DNA of 64,000 nucleotides. Origin: WTKD01 sp965243525 (GTDB lineage: Bacteria > Spirochaetota > Spirochaetia > WTKD01). The notes below the pieces were generated by a model. The model was given only the letters and a program-made list of their open reading frames with translations, ran no database searches and was not told the DNA's origin. Location of the stretch: positions 1,178,001 to 1,242,000 of the forward strand of contig OZ251568.1 in assembly GCA_965243525.1 (NCBI GenBank). The letters run 5' to 3'. This document shows positions 54,827 to 63,152 of this stretch, in pieces. Made by a program: the position numbers and the translations under genes. How positions within the stretch are numbered: position 1 is the stretch's first letter; every line of letters starts with the position of its first letter.

Positions 54827-56428
54827 TTAAGACGGCTTCCAGGCACGTAAGGATTCCACGATCTCCAATGCCTTGCCGGATTCCCAATGATGTCGTGCGA
54901 GGTTCAATCCCTCGGCAATATCTGGGCATATACGCGCAACAAATAAGGCAGCTGCGGTATTGAGCAAGACGGCATCTCGCAAAGCAGGATTCGTCGCATC
55001 ACCACTCAAAAAGGCTAATGATGCATTGATATTTTCCTCAGGGCTTGGAGTGATGAGTGCCTCTTTTGGGTGATAGGAAATACCATATGTGCGTGGATCA
55101 ATTGTTAACTCAGTTATCTGCCCTTGTTCGCCAAGGCTTGCCTTGGTTATGCCTGAAACAGATATTTCATCAATGCCAGAGTGCACAACTAACACACGCT
55201 CTACGCCAAGCAACAATGCGGCTTCCGCCACTGTCGTGCGCAAAGAATCGTCATAAACACCGATTAACTGAAAATTGGCGTTTGCAGGGTTGCAGAGAGG
55301 GCCAAGGATGTTGAACAGAGTTTTTACTCCCAAAGTTTTGCGTATTGGAGCAGCGAAACGCAATCCGCTGTGATACAGTGGAGCGAAGAGAAAACAGAAC
55401 CCTGTTTCAGCGAGGCAGCGTTCGGCGTCTTCCTTGGCCAATTGAATGGGAACACCGAGCGCATCATAGAAATCAGCACTTCCTGATCGTGAACTCACTG
55501 CGCGATTGCCATGTTTTGCGACATGAGCTCCACACGCAGTTGCAAGCAATGCCACCAGAGAAGAAATATTATAGGTACTGCTAGAATCACCCCCGGTACC
55601 ACAGGTATCCAACAGAGGATGCGTGCTCTGTATGAGTGGAGCCTGTGCGCGCAGGGTTTTGGCCATTCTTGCAAGGGTTGCGGCACTTGGACCTTGTCCA
55701 AATGATGCGATGATTCCGGTTGCGATGGTATCGTTCAGAGCCCCTTCAGTGAGCTCTTCAATAAAACTTTGCACATCTTCACCCTGCGGTTCTTGGTCTC
55801 CCATGAGGTCAGTAAGCAATCGTCGTGCTTGAAAGGCATCACGCTTGTAATGCAATGCGTTTTTGATCAAAGCTTTTCCCTCTGCTGTTGCGATGGATTC
55901 TGGATGAAATTGCACCCCTTCAATATACGCAAATCCTTTTGTGCCAGAATTTCGGTGACGAATTCCCATGATTTCATCGGTGCTGCTGCGAGCGGTGATT
56001 TCAAAGGAATCAGCAAGGGTTGCTGGATCAACAAGCAGCGAATGATAACGCATCACTGTTATACGATTGGGAATATTGCGAAATACGCCGCACCCATCGA
56101 TGGAAATTACGTCGGTTTTTCCATGAAGGACGTCTTTTGCATGGACAATACGTGCGCCATGGGCTGCTGCAATGATTTGATGTCCAAGGCATACGCCAAA
56201 CAAGGGAATTTTTCCTGATATGCGACGAACGAGCTCAAGAGAAATGCCTCCATCTTCGGGAGTTCCCGGACCAGGAGACAAGATAATGAGCGACGGTTCT
56301 AATGCTAGTACGTCATCGACGCTTATCGCGTTATTTCTGAAAACACGGCATTCTTCAGTGCTCAATTCACATACATATTGATAGATGTTGTACGTAAAAG
56401 AATCAAAATTATCGATGATGACAATCAT
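54827..56428 (-). CDS. trpGD: fused anthranilate synthase glutaminase / anthranilate phosphoribosyltransferase
   Basis: A 533-residue bifunctional protein. N-terminal class I glutamine amidotransferase (about residues 1-195): IIDNFDSFTYNI, LSPGPGTPED, the nucleophile Cys in FGVCLGHQII (about 79), and VQFHPESI with His/Glu. C-terminal phosphoribosyltransferase (about 205-533): DTCGTGGDSSSTYNIS, AKHGNRAVSSRSGSADF, and ILGPLCNPA. It supplies ammonia to TrpE and then phosphoribosylates anthranilate. The ATG overlaps the trpE stop (ATGA), showing tight coupling of the anthranilate synthase subunits. Confidence 0.96.
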   Translation of the reverse strand: MIVIIDNFDSFTYNIYQYVCELSTEECRVFRNNAISVDDVLALEPSLIILSPGPGTPEDGGISLELVRRISGKIPLFGVCLGHQIIAAAHGARIVHAKDVLHGKTDVISIDGCGVFRNIPNRITVMRYHSLLVDPATLADSFEITARSSTDEIMGIRHRNSGTKGFAYIEGVQFHPESIATAEGKALIKNALHYKRDAFQARRLLTDLMGDQEPQGEDVQSFIEELTEGALNDTIATGIIASFGQGPSAATLARMAKTLRAQAPLIQSTHPLLDTCGTGGDSSSTYNISSLVALLATACGAHVAKHGNRAVSSRSGSADFYDALGVPIQLAKEDAERCLAETGFCFLFAPLYHSGLRFAAPIRKTLGVKTLFNILGPLCNPANANFQLIGVYDDSLRTTVAEAALLLGVERVLVVHSGIDEISVSGITKASLGEQGQITELTIDPRTYGISYHPKEALITPSPEENINASLAFLSGDATNPALRDAVLLNTAAALFVARICPDIAEGLNLARHHWESGKALEIVESLRAWKPS

Positions 56429-57894
56429 GGTCGGTTCCTATGCGGTTTTGATTTTGTAGTGATGCCCAATGCAGCAAGTACCGCTTTTGATTTTTCCTTG
56501 GTTTCTTCAAGTTCTCGCTCAGGGTATGAATCCATAACGATGCCCCCACCAACTTGCACGACCCATTCTCCACCTTTATAGAGCGCACTCCGGATGACGA
56601 TGCATGAATCAAAATTGCCATTTGCCTCAAAATGTCCCACGATACCGCCATAAAAACTGCGAGAAAAACGCTCGTGCTTCGGAAGTGTCTCAATTGCGCG
56701 AATTTTTGGAGCCCCGCTCAGTGTTCCTGCAGGAAAACTTGCCTTGATTACATCGGCGGGGGTCATTCCCGCTTTGAGTTTTCCAACAACATTGGAGGTG
56801 AGATGGATAACGCTTGAAAAATACTCAGGTTCCATTAAAGCAGTCGTCTCGATGCTGCCTGGTTCGCAGATGCGTCCCAGATCATTCCGGGCAAGATCAA
56901 CGAGCATAAGATGTTCAGCGCGTTCTTTTGGATTTTCCTGCAATGTTTTGGTGAGTTGTGCATCTTCTTCTGCATTTTTTCCGCGCCTGCAAGTTCCCGC
57001 AATCGGACGAATTGTTGCACGTTGATCGACCACTTTTGCATGCATTTCCGGAGAAGCGCCAATCAGTTGAAAATCACCAAAGTCGAGATAAAACATATAG
57101 GGAGACGGATTTACAGAACGTAGCCGGCGATACGCATCAAAGGCAGAAACCGATGATTCCACTGTTATCCGGCGAGATAACACGCATTGATAGAGATTGC
57201 CATCTTTAAAATCCTGGTGTAAATTTTGAACCCCTGTTTGATATTCCTGTTCGCTGGTGCTTTTTTCAGCAACGTCGCGGACTGGAGGTGGATCTTCGCT
57301 GAGTTTGTGTTCAAATTTCGCTGGAGTTTGGATGCAGGTAACAAGATCATTCACCGATTGCACAAGATCTATGCTTGATTCCTCATAATTTAATCCAATG
57401 ACATGCAGATGGTCGTGGTAATGATCACATATAATATAGATATGCCCAAACATGATGATGGCATCAGGAATTCCAATGGGGTCACCGTCGATGTGCAGGG
57501 CGTCAGAATAGGCGATGGTGTCACAGAATCGACAAAAAGGAAATCCAACGTATCCAATTCCTCCGGCGGGAACAGGAAGTCCTAACGTATCGAGTTCACT
57601 GTGCTGTTCATAGAATCGAGGCAGTGCATCAAGGAGGGTAGGGGCGTCCAAAAGCTGTGGAGAAGGGGGTTCTTTGGAATTGTTTTGCATCTTGTGAATT
57701 GATGGTCTGCGATGAAGCATCACCTGTGTATCACGCTGTACAAGTCGAAAGGCTTCTTCAACCATGATAATCGAGAAACGTCCCTGGTGCATGCTTAATG
57801 AAGCAGATTCCAAGAGCATGGGAGCCTTGAGCATGGCTGCAAGACGCGGAGGTGTGTGTTGATCACCGGAGATGATCCTGTGAAATGACTGCAT
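56425..57894 (-). CDS. trpE: anthranilate synthase component I
   Basis: A 489-residue chorismate-using enzyme making anthranilate. The C-terminal catalytic part shows YQCVLSRRI, PSPYMFYLDFGDFQLIGASPE, PIAGTCRRG, ERAEHLMLVDLARNDLGR, SSVIHLTSNVVGKL, FPAGTLSGAPKIRA, and the end RELEETKEKSKAVL. The N-terminal LLESAS matches the tryptophan feedback-site motif (LLES), so inhibition by tryptophan is likely. First gene of the trp set, read from a leaderless-type promoter with a palindromic spacer; no Trp-codon leader peptide is seen. Confidence 0.95.
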   Translation of the reverse strand: MQSFHRIISGDQHTPPRLAAMLKAPMLLESASLSMHQGRFSIIMVEEAFRLVQRDTQVMLHRRPSIHKMQNNSKEPPSPQLLDAPTLLDALPRFYEQHSELDTLGLPVPAGGIGYVGFPFCRFCDTIAYSDALHIDGDPIGIPDAIIMFGHIYIICDHYHDHLHVIGLNYEESSIDLVQSVNDLVTCIQTPAKFEHKLSEDPPPVRDVAEKSTSEQEYQTGVQNLHQDFKDGNLYQCVLSRRITVESSVSAFDAYRRLRSVNPSPYMFYLDFGDFQLIGASPEMHAKVVDQRATIRPIAGTCRRGKNAEEDAQLTKTLQENPKERAEHLMLVDLARNDLGRICEPGSIETTALMEPEYFSSVIHLTSNVVGKLKAGMTPADVIKASFPAGTLSGAPKIRAIETLPKHERFSRSFYGGIVGHFEANGNFDSCIVIRSALYKGGEWVVQVGGGIVMDSYPERELEETKEKSKAVLAALGITTKSKPHRNRP

Positions 57895-57899
57895 AGACT

Positions 57900-57928
57900 A
57901 TTGTGCAAGGAAAATTTTCTTGATACAA
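57900..57928 (-). promoter_or_regulatory. leaderless-type promoter of trpE with palindromic spacer
   Basis: Minus strand: TTGTAT (57923-57928), 17-nt spacer, CACAAT (57900-57905), then AGTCT and the ATG at 57894. The spacer contains the 10-bp palindrome GAAAATTTTC (57910-57919), a possible repressor site. Confidence 0.55.
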
Positions 57929-57969
57929 GGCATATAGTAGGTCGCAAAAAAATAAAATCATCTAGATAC

Positions 57970-57998
57970 TTGCAAAAAGATAGTATATAGCTTACAAT
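57970..57998 (+). promoter_or_regulatory. promoter of the first outer-membrane barrel gene
   Basis: TTGCAA (57970-57975), 17-nt spacer, TACAAT (57993-57998). It gives a leader of about 70 nt ending in AGGAGG before the ATG, unlike the leaderless genes nearby. Confidence 0.75.
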
Positions 57999-58077
57999 TG
58001 CGCCAAACCTATACATGTATTAAGAGAGCAATTTCTGGTGCAAAATAGGGAGAAGGAAAAATAAAATAGGAGGAAAT

Positions 58078-59541
58078 ATGAAAAAACTATTTTTCATTCT
58101 TTTCATTAGTATTCTTGCTGGTGGCCTGGCATTTGCAGAGTTAAGCTTTGTACCTAGCTTTGAGGCAGAGGCAAGTTTAAAGTTTGGTGTCGATCTAGAT
58201 GGTCAAATATCGACAGGATTTGCTACTGACGCAACTTTCACTGCTAAATTCACCCTTCGTGAAGAAGCAGATGAAGAATATGGCGAAGGAGATGTATACG
58301 GATGGATCAATATCAACGATTTTGAGGTATATGCTGAAGTAGATGCTGGCGCTGAGGGCACCGACGAAAGTGCTTCAGTGAAGATAAAGTGGGGCGATAT
58401 CGATGCTCGTCTTAACTTTGGTGAATTCGTCTATGTAAACATTCGCTCCGGCGATTTCAGCACTTCTGAGTCAGAATTTGGTGATGCTGCAGAGGGCCGA
58501 ACCTTGAGTCGAACAGGTTCCGAAGTAGGAGCAGGATATGCTGCCGATATTTCCAATGTAACAGACGGAAGTTCACTTGCTGTTGGTTTTCATAATTTCA
58601 CCCTGGGTGGGCCTACAACTGTTGAAGTTGGGGTAGAGTCAGATAAAACGTACGTAGAGAACTTTGACAACACCTATGCTCTTTCTTTGAAGGTTGATAA
58701 CACCATCATTCCTGACCTCTTGTCACATGACCTCATCGTGATCGCAGACCTCAACAATGAAGATGATAATGGACTAGACCAGAACACCTATGCTGTTGGG
58801 TATAACATCACGCAAGAATACACAGTTGGTGATTTTGGACTCTTCATCCCTATTGGGCTTGATTTTGCATACTATTCTGGTGAGGGACATGGAGTTGATA
58901 AGAATGGTACATTTGATATTGGTGCAAAGCTCGCGCTTCGATTTGACTGGTCGTCCATGAATGGATCGACTGATGCTGAGATAGATACATTTACTGGCTC
59001 TGACCCCGGTCAGAGTTCAAATGACGTGTATTCAGGCGTTGAAGTTGGTGGACGTTTTGCCTATTCATCTGAATCAGGTGCACAAGGACTGTTTACCTAT
59101 CTTCGTCTATTTGATGACGGCGGTGACAACGGGATCATTCCAATCGTTGGGCTCCAGGCACTCTTAGACCTTGATTATTACCTTGCTGGTGATCTTGAAG
59201 GTGTTGCTGATCTTGGATTTGGAGTCTATGTTGATGCAGATCTTGGCATTGTAACGCCCTATGCAGGTGTTGGATATACTCTCTATGATCTAGCCAAAGC
59301 AGCAACAGCTACTGAGACAGATAATGCAACTGGAGCAAAATCAGTTCTCAAGGCAAAAGTGGGTGTTGATGTTACATCAATTATTGACAATGTAACCTTG
59401 ACTGCAGAATGGCAATCAGGAGACTTGCTCCATGAGGATAATGCTACTCGCACTAAAGGAAACAATCTTGGACTTCGTCTTGATCAGGCAACCGCTTCAA
59501 AATTTGGTGAGATCACGATTGGCGCAAAGATTAGTTTCTAA
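58078..59541 (+). CDS. major outer-sheath/Tpr-like beta-barrel outer membrane protein
   Basis: A 487-residue outer-membrane protein. Signal peptide KKLFFILFISILAGGLAFA, cut before ELSFVPSF. The mature protein is rich in Gly, Asp, Ala and aromatic residues and alternates in beta-strand pattern. ASLKFGVDLDGQISTGF near the N-terminus and the closing FGEITIGAKISF (aromatic C-terminus) match the treponemal major-sheath/Tpr pattern. Likely a porin and surface antigen. Consensus promoter, long leader with AGGAGG and a strong terminator suggest high expression. No Cys in the mature part. Confidence 0.8.
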   Translation: MKKLFFILFISILAGGLAFAELSFVPSFEAEASLKFGVDLDGQISTGFATDATFTAKFTLREEADEEYGEGDVYGWININDFEVYAEVDAGAEGTDESASVKIKWGDIDARLNFGEFVYVNIRSGDFSTSESEFGDAAEGRTLSRTGSEVGAGYAADISNVTDGSSLAVGFHNFTLGGPTTVEVGVESDKTYVENFDNTYALSLKVDNTIIPDLLSHDLIVIADLNNEDDNGLDQNTYAVGYNITQEYTVGDFGLFIPIGLDFAYYSGEGHGVDKNGTFDIGAKLALRFDWSSMNGSTDAEIDTFTGSDPGQSSNDVYSGVEVGGRFAYSSESGAQGLFTYLRLFDDGGDNGIIPIVGLQALLDLDYYLAGDLEGVADLGFGVYVDADLGIVTPYAGVGYTLYDLAKAATATETDNATGAKSVLKAKVGVDVTSIIDNVTLTAEWQSGDLLHEDNATRTKGNNLGLRLDQATASKFGEITIGAKISF

Positions 59542-59567
59542 GCTTTTTGTGATATAAGTTAAGTCTT

Positions 59568-59599
59568 AAAAGCTCCGTGTAAAGCGGGGCTTTTTTTTT
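59568..59599 (+). terminator. intrinsic terminator after the first barrel gene
   Basis: AAAAGCTCCG (59568-59577), 7-nt loop, CGGGGCTTTT (59585-59594), continuing into a run of nine T. One G-U pair in a 10-bp stem. Confidence 0.93.
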
Positions 59600-59654
59600 G
59601 GCTATCATTTATTTAGTTGCCATATCTGTGAAATAAAATTATTCTAAGAAATTC

Positions 59655-61424
59655 ATGAAATATCTAGGCACAGTACGAAAATGTCTGTTTGTTTTTTTCA
59701 TATTACTGCTTTCAAGCGCTCTCTGGGCAGAATTTGTGATGCACCCCGTGTTTTATTTTGAGGCAGATACCCATTTCGGCATTGACTTCGACAATGAGAT
59801 TAGTTCTGGACTTTATGCGACAGCGCGTGTAACTGCTGCGATCATTGCATCTGATGGAGAGATTGCTCAAGATATTGAATTTTCTCCTCAGACAGAAAGT
59901 GATTACTCTGGATACATTAAAATACGCGGTTTTGAGATAACGATTACACCGGTACAGGGAGATGCTTCTGTTGAATACACTTCCCAGGGAACACCAGCCA
60001 CTGAGGTATTCAGTGATCAAGAATATCAACTTCATATTTCGTGGGATGCCATTGAGGCAAGAATTCATCTGTCAAATTTTTATATCACTATAGCCAGTGA
60101 TATCTTCACCTTTGACAAAGCCCATAGCTTTGACATCATTGAAGGAAGCGAAGAGATATTTCAGCGCAAACAACCGATATTAACAATTAATGGTGAAGAA
60201 GTAGAAAAAAATCTTTTTGATATTGTTCCAACGCAAACATCAGGGATGGGATTCGGTGTTGGTGGAATGTTTTTTGATGATACGATGCGCTTGGAATTAG
60301 GCATGCAGAGTGCTTTGCCCTTTACTGAAAATATCCATAATCAATATACGTTTGCTGCGTTTTATACACATAAACCCCATGAAATATTTAGTTATACTGT
60401 TCAGACGATCACAGATCTCAATCGTATCAACGAATATCAGGAAATTAGCGAACCAAAAATTGAACAAAAATATCCAAACCCTGTGTATAAAAATTTGATG
60501 AACACCTATAGTTTTGGGGTTGCATCAAGGATTTCATTTCCTATTTCGCCGCGGATTATTCTGGAAATTCCTGTAGGGCTAGATTTTATTTTTTATGAAG
60601 GAAAGGGATTTCTGACTGATGATGAATTTTCTGATGGATTACGAGCAAATGCTGCTGAAATTTTCGCAAAAAAAGATCGTAGTTTTGATGTTGAAATTGG
60701 GACCGGGTTGTTTTTCAACTGGAGTGATCATGGGGTTAAGAACCAGTATGTAAGAACACCTTTTCTTGCGGAAACAGGGAGAGTATCTTCAGGGTTGTTA
60801 TTTCATATTTCCTATCTTAGCCATTACCTAGGGCAAGAAATTATTCGCACTGGTTTGCAGTTCTATGAGGACGATGGAATGAGCGGGATAAGCAAACGTT
60901 TTGGATTTCAGATGATTGTATTGTTTGATTATTATCTTTCTGATCCAGGGACCATTGAGGTTGGTGATAATAAGTACACCCGAGACAACACTGCTGATTT
61001 TGTTATCGGTGCTTATATGAGTGCCCATGTTGTGAACAGTAAAATTTACGGGGGAATAACCCTTGCAAAATATGATGTTTTTAATAAATTCCCCTTTACG
61101 ACTGACCTTGAAAAATTTTTAGTTACCCCTCAGCTTCTCAAATCTGATGCTGATAGCATTCCAGTTCGAAATATTGGACAATTAACCGTATCGCTTGGGG
61201 TTGAGTTTCAATATTTTTCTAAAAATATGATCCCCTATATTGAATACAATTCAGGAAATCTTTTGTTTGAGGACCTTTCCAAATCATCAGATCAGAATGT
61301 TGCTGATCTTGCCGGCTCTGCTAGACGTCAAAAGGGAAAGACCAATGGTTTGATCCTTGATCGCAGCACCTTCTCACAGTTTGGACAGTTCAATATAGGG
61401 ATTCGCATTCAACTAAACAGATAA
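59655..61424 (+). CDS. second outer-sheath/Tpr-like beta-barrel protein, paralogue
   Basis: A 589-residue paralogue of the preceding gene. Signal peptide FVFFILLLSSALWA, then FVMHPVFYFEADTHFGIDFDNEISSGL, parallel to the first protein's opening. It shares ARIHLSNFYITIASDIFTF (first protein: ARLNFGEFVYVNIRSGDFS) and the ending LDRSTFSQFGQFNIGIRIQL. It is about 100 residues longer, richer in Lys, Phe and Ile, and ends NR, not in an aromatic residue, which is unusual for a barrel. It lies beyond the terminator, and no clear Shine-Dalgarno precedes its ATG, so it is likely expressed at a lower level. Confidence 0.75.
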   Translation: MKYLGTVRKCLFVFFILLLSSALWAEFVMHPVFYFEADTHFGIDFDNEISSGLYATARVTAAIIASDGEIAQDIEFSPQTESDYSGYIKIRGFEITITPVQGDASVEYTSQGTPATEVFSDQEYQLHISWDAIEARIHLSNFYITIASDIFTFDKAHSFDIIEGSEEIFQRKQPILTINGEEVEKNLFDIVPTQTSGMGFGVGGMFFDDTMRLELGMQSALPFTENIHNQYTFAAFYTHKPHEIFSYTVQTITDLNRINEYQEISEPKIEQKYPNPVYKNLMNTYSFGVASRISFPISPRIILEIPVGLDFIFYEGKGFLTDDEFSDGLRANAAEIFAKKDRSFDVEIGTGLFFNWSDHGVKNQYVRTPFLAETGRVSSGLLFHISYLSHYLGQEIIRTGLQFYEDDGMSGISKRFGFQMIVLFDYYLSDPGTIEVGDNKYTRDNTADFVIGAYMSAHVVNSKIYGGITLAKYDVFNKFPFTTDLEKFLVTPQLLKSDADSIPVRNIGQLTVSLGVEFQYFSKNMIPYIEYNSGNLLFEDLSKSSDQNVADLAGSARRQKGKTNGLILDRSTFSQFGQFNIGIRIQLNR

Positions 61425-61432
61425 AGGTGGGT

Positions 61433-62119
61433 TTATTCTTCTGATTTCTGCAGAGCTATTCTTGTATTAAATGCAACGATGTATTTATTTTCTGATTCGT
61501 TGATTAACTGTCCCAGGGTTGCATACTTCTCAAGGTGTTCAACCAATCTCTTTCCCAACATATCCTTTGAGATGAACTCAAATGCAGAATTGGTTTTTGT
61601 TTCTTCGTATTTAACAAAGAGTGCCCAGTAATATCCCCCGCTGTCTTTGGTCAATCCCTGCAGTGAATAATCAATTCGGGAATATATAGTGGCATACCGT
61701 TGAATCTCAGAAAAATCGGTGGATCGTTCTATGCGCCATCCTTGGGGAACCACACCATCTTCAACAAAAAAAACAATCAATCCATTTGGCCCCACTGCTA
61801 TATCGATGGGGCGAAATCCCTCCTTTAAAGCAGCACTTAGTTCTGTCTCAAGGGTTTCAACTTCGGTGAATTCATACAAGGTCCACCTGGATTTCTCGTT
61901 ACTGAGATCGAGTAAATACAAAATCTTAAGAGTGTCATGGGAAGTTGTATAATCGATTCCTGTGACAATATACCCTTTATCTAAGATGGTTTGTATCGCC
62001 TGCAAAGACGTGCGTTGTGTTACGTTGTGTTCTCCCAAAAGCCACAAGGGGGCTTCTTCTTGTGCATAGAGCAGCGTTGAAATAAACAAAAAGAGCATTA
62101 CTCTAAACCAATACCGCAT
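61433..62119 (-). CDS. exported protein of unknown function
   Basis: A 228-residue protein with signal peptide MRYWFRVMLFLFISTLLYAQ. The mature part is mixed alpha/beta with repeated short beta units (YIVTGIDYTTSHDTLKILYLL, FRPIDIAVGPNGLIVFFVEDG, YYWALFVKYEE) that could form part of a propeller-like fold. No family is recognised. Start taken at ATG 62119, 6 nt after TATTAT; an ATG at 62125 would add two residues. Convergent with the second barrel gene, divergent from ssb. Confidence 0.7.
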   Translation of the reverse strand: MRYWFRVMLFLFISTLLYAQEEAPLWLLGEHNVTQRTSLQAIQTILDKGYIVTGIDYTTSHDTLKILYLLDLSNEKSRWTLYEFTEVETLETELSAALKEGFRPIDIAVGPNGLIVFFVEDGVVPQGWRIERSTDFSEIQRYATIYSRIDYSLQGLTKDSGGYYWALFVKYEETKTNSAFEFISKDMLGKRLVEHLEKYATLGQLINESENKYIVAFNTRIALQKSEE

Positions 62120-62202
62120 AGGCATATAATATATGATTTTTTTTAAAAAGAAAACTCATGCAGTTTCTAGAATTACTACGTTGTATAGCTAAAGGAGATT
62201 AT

Positions 62203-62568
62203 ATGGTAAATTCATTAAATAACGTATTGCTTGAAGGAAACCTGGTGCGTGACCCATTGGTGAACACCACACCGAACAACAAAACAGTATGTAATTTTTC
62301 TGTTGCAGTGAATCGGTATTATAAAAAAGGAGAAGAAACCGTCCAAGATGTATCGTATTTTGATATCGAGGTGTGGGAAAAACTTGCTGAAAACTGCGGG
62401 AAATACCTGCAAAAAGGAAAGCTTGTTCGAGTTAGCGGCCGTTTGAAACAAGATCGCTGGGAAGATGATGAAGGCAAGGGACGTTCTCGAATCTATGTTG
62501 TTGGTGATCATGTTGATTTTCAAGGGCGGAGAAAGCCGCCCGTAAAAAAAGAAAAGGAAAAAGAATAA
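62203..62568 (+). CDS. ssb: single-stranded DNA-binding protein
   Basis: A 121-residue OB-fold SSB: LNNVLLEGNLVRDPL, CNFSVAVNRYY, SYFDIEVWEKLAENCGKYLQKGKLVRVSGRL, and RIYVVGDHVDF. The protein ends in a basic-acidic tail KKEKEKE and lacks the DDDIPF-like acidic tip that recruits partner proteins in most bacterial SSBs. GGAG about 6 nt upstream of the ATG fixes the start; an upstream in-frame ATG at 62158 has no such site. A hairpin-forming GGGCGG/CCGCCC lies in the last codons (62525-62542). Confidence 0.92.
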   Translation: MVNSLNNVLLEGNLVRDPLVNTTPNNKTVCNFSVAVNRYYKKGEETVQDVSYFDIEVWEKLAENCGKYLQKGKLVRVSGRLKQDRWEDDEGKGRSRIYVVGDHVDFQGRRKPPVKKEKEKE

Positions 62569-62591
62569 GTCTTTTTTTGATATCACAGAGA

Positions 62592-62600
62592 TGCTATACT
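62592..62600 (+). promoter_or_regulatory. extended -10 promoter of tRNA-Ala(CGC)
   Basis: TGC-TATACT ends 7 nt before the tRNA 5' end. A -35 at proper distance is not evident. Confidence 0.5.
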
Positions 62601-62607
62601 AGATCAT

Positions 62608-62681
62608 GGGGAATTAGCTCAGTTGGCTAGAGCGGTTGGTTCGCAATCAACAGGTCGGGGGTTCGAGTCCCCTATTCTCCA
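62608..62681 (+). tRNA. tRNA-Ala (anticodon CGC)
   Basis: A 74-nt cloverleaf with acceptor GGGGAAT/ATTCTCC including the G3-U70 identity pair, anticodon stem GTTGG/TCAAC and loop TTCGCAA (CGC). T arm GGGGG-TTCGAGT-CCCCT. Discriminator A, no encoded CCA. Confidence 0.94.
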
Positions 62682-62774
62682 TGATTTGTCACAAAATAGG
62701 CGCCATCTGTAGAGCTGCAATTTTCGTTTATGTTATTTTGAATGAACGTCTGCCTGCAGAACAGGTGCAGATAT

Positions 62775-62846
62775 TGGGCGATGGCAGATTTGAACTGCCG
62801 ACTTCTACCGTGTGAAGGTAGCACTCTCCCACTGAGTTAATCGCCC
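62775..62846 (-). tRNA. tRNA-Val (anticodon CAC)
   Basis: A 72-nt cloverleaf on the minus strand. Acceptor GGGCGAT/ATCGCCC, anticodon stem CTACC/GGTAG, loop TTCACAC (CAC). Discriminator A, no encoded CCA. TATTAT and TATACT lie directly upstream of its 5' end. Confidence 0.94.
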
Positions 62847-62936
62847 TACAGTATAATAAAGACATAGATAGTGTATGCGTCAGCAGAACAATTATCAAGA
62901 AATAACGTACAACAGAGGTGTGGGATAACTTGATTT

Positions 62937-63128
62937 TTAACGGTGTGGTGGGGTATACACAATGAATTTTGGAGAATGATTGCTTTTGCGCTGTGAGGGG
63001 TGGTCGTTGTAATTGCAGAGCTCTAACTGTATAGATTCAAGAAATGTGCACAGTTCGTGTATTGCTGTAGGTTGCTGAAAATATAATCTGATCGATTTTG
63101 ATTCTGCTTGTTTAATAGATTCTTTCAT
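62937..63128 (-). CDS. small hypothetical protein after the cyclase gene
   Basis: A 63-residue frame (MKESIKQAESKSIRLYFQQP start) beginning 24 bp after the cyclase stop, with AAGG about 10 nt before the ATG. It is hydrophilic, has no signal peptide or recognised motif, and contains two Cys. It may be a small gene of the same operon or chance; the ribosome binding site and spacing favour a gene. Confidence 0.45.
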   Translation of the reverse strand: MKESIKQAESKSIRLYFQQPTAIHELCTFLESIQLELCNYNDHPSQRKSNHSPKFIVYTPPHR

Positions 63129-63152
63129 TCGTAGAACACCTTTTTATTTTTT

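Noticed and set aside
62525..62542. GGGCGG/CCGCCC hairpin in ssb as a terminator
   Set aside because: It lies within the coding sequence and is followed by an A-rich stretch, not T, on the plus strand.
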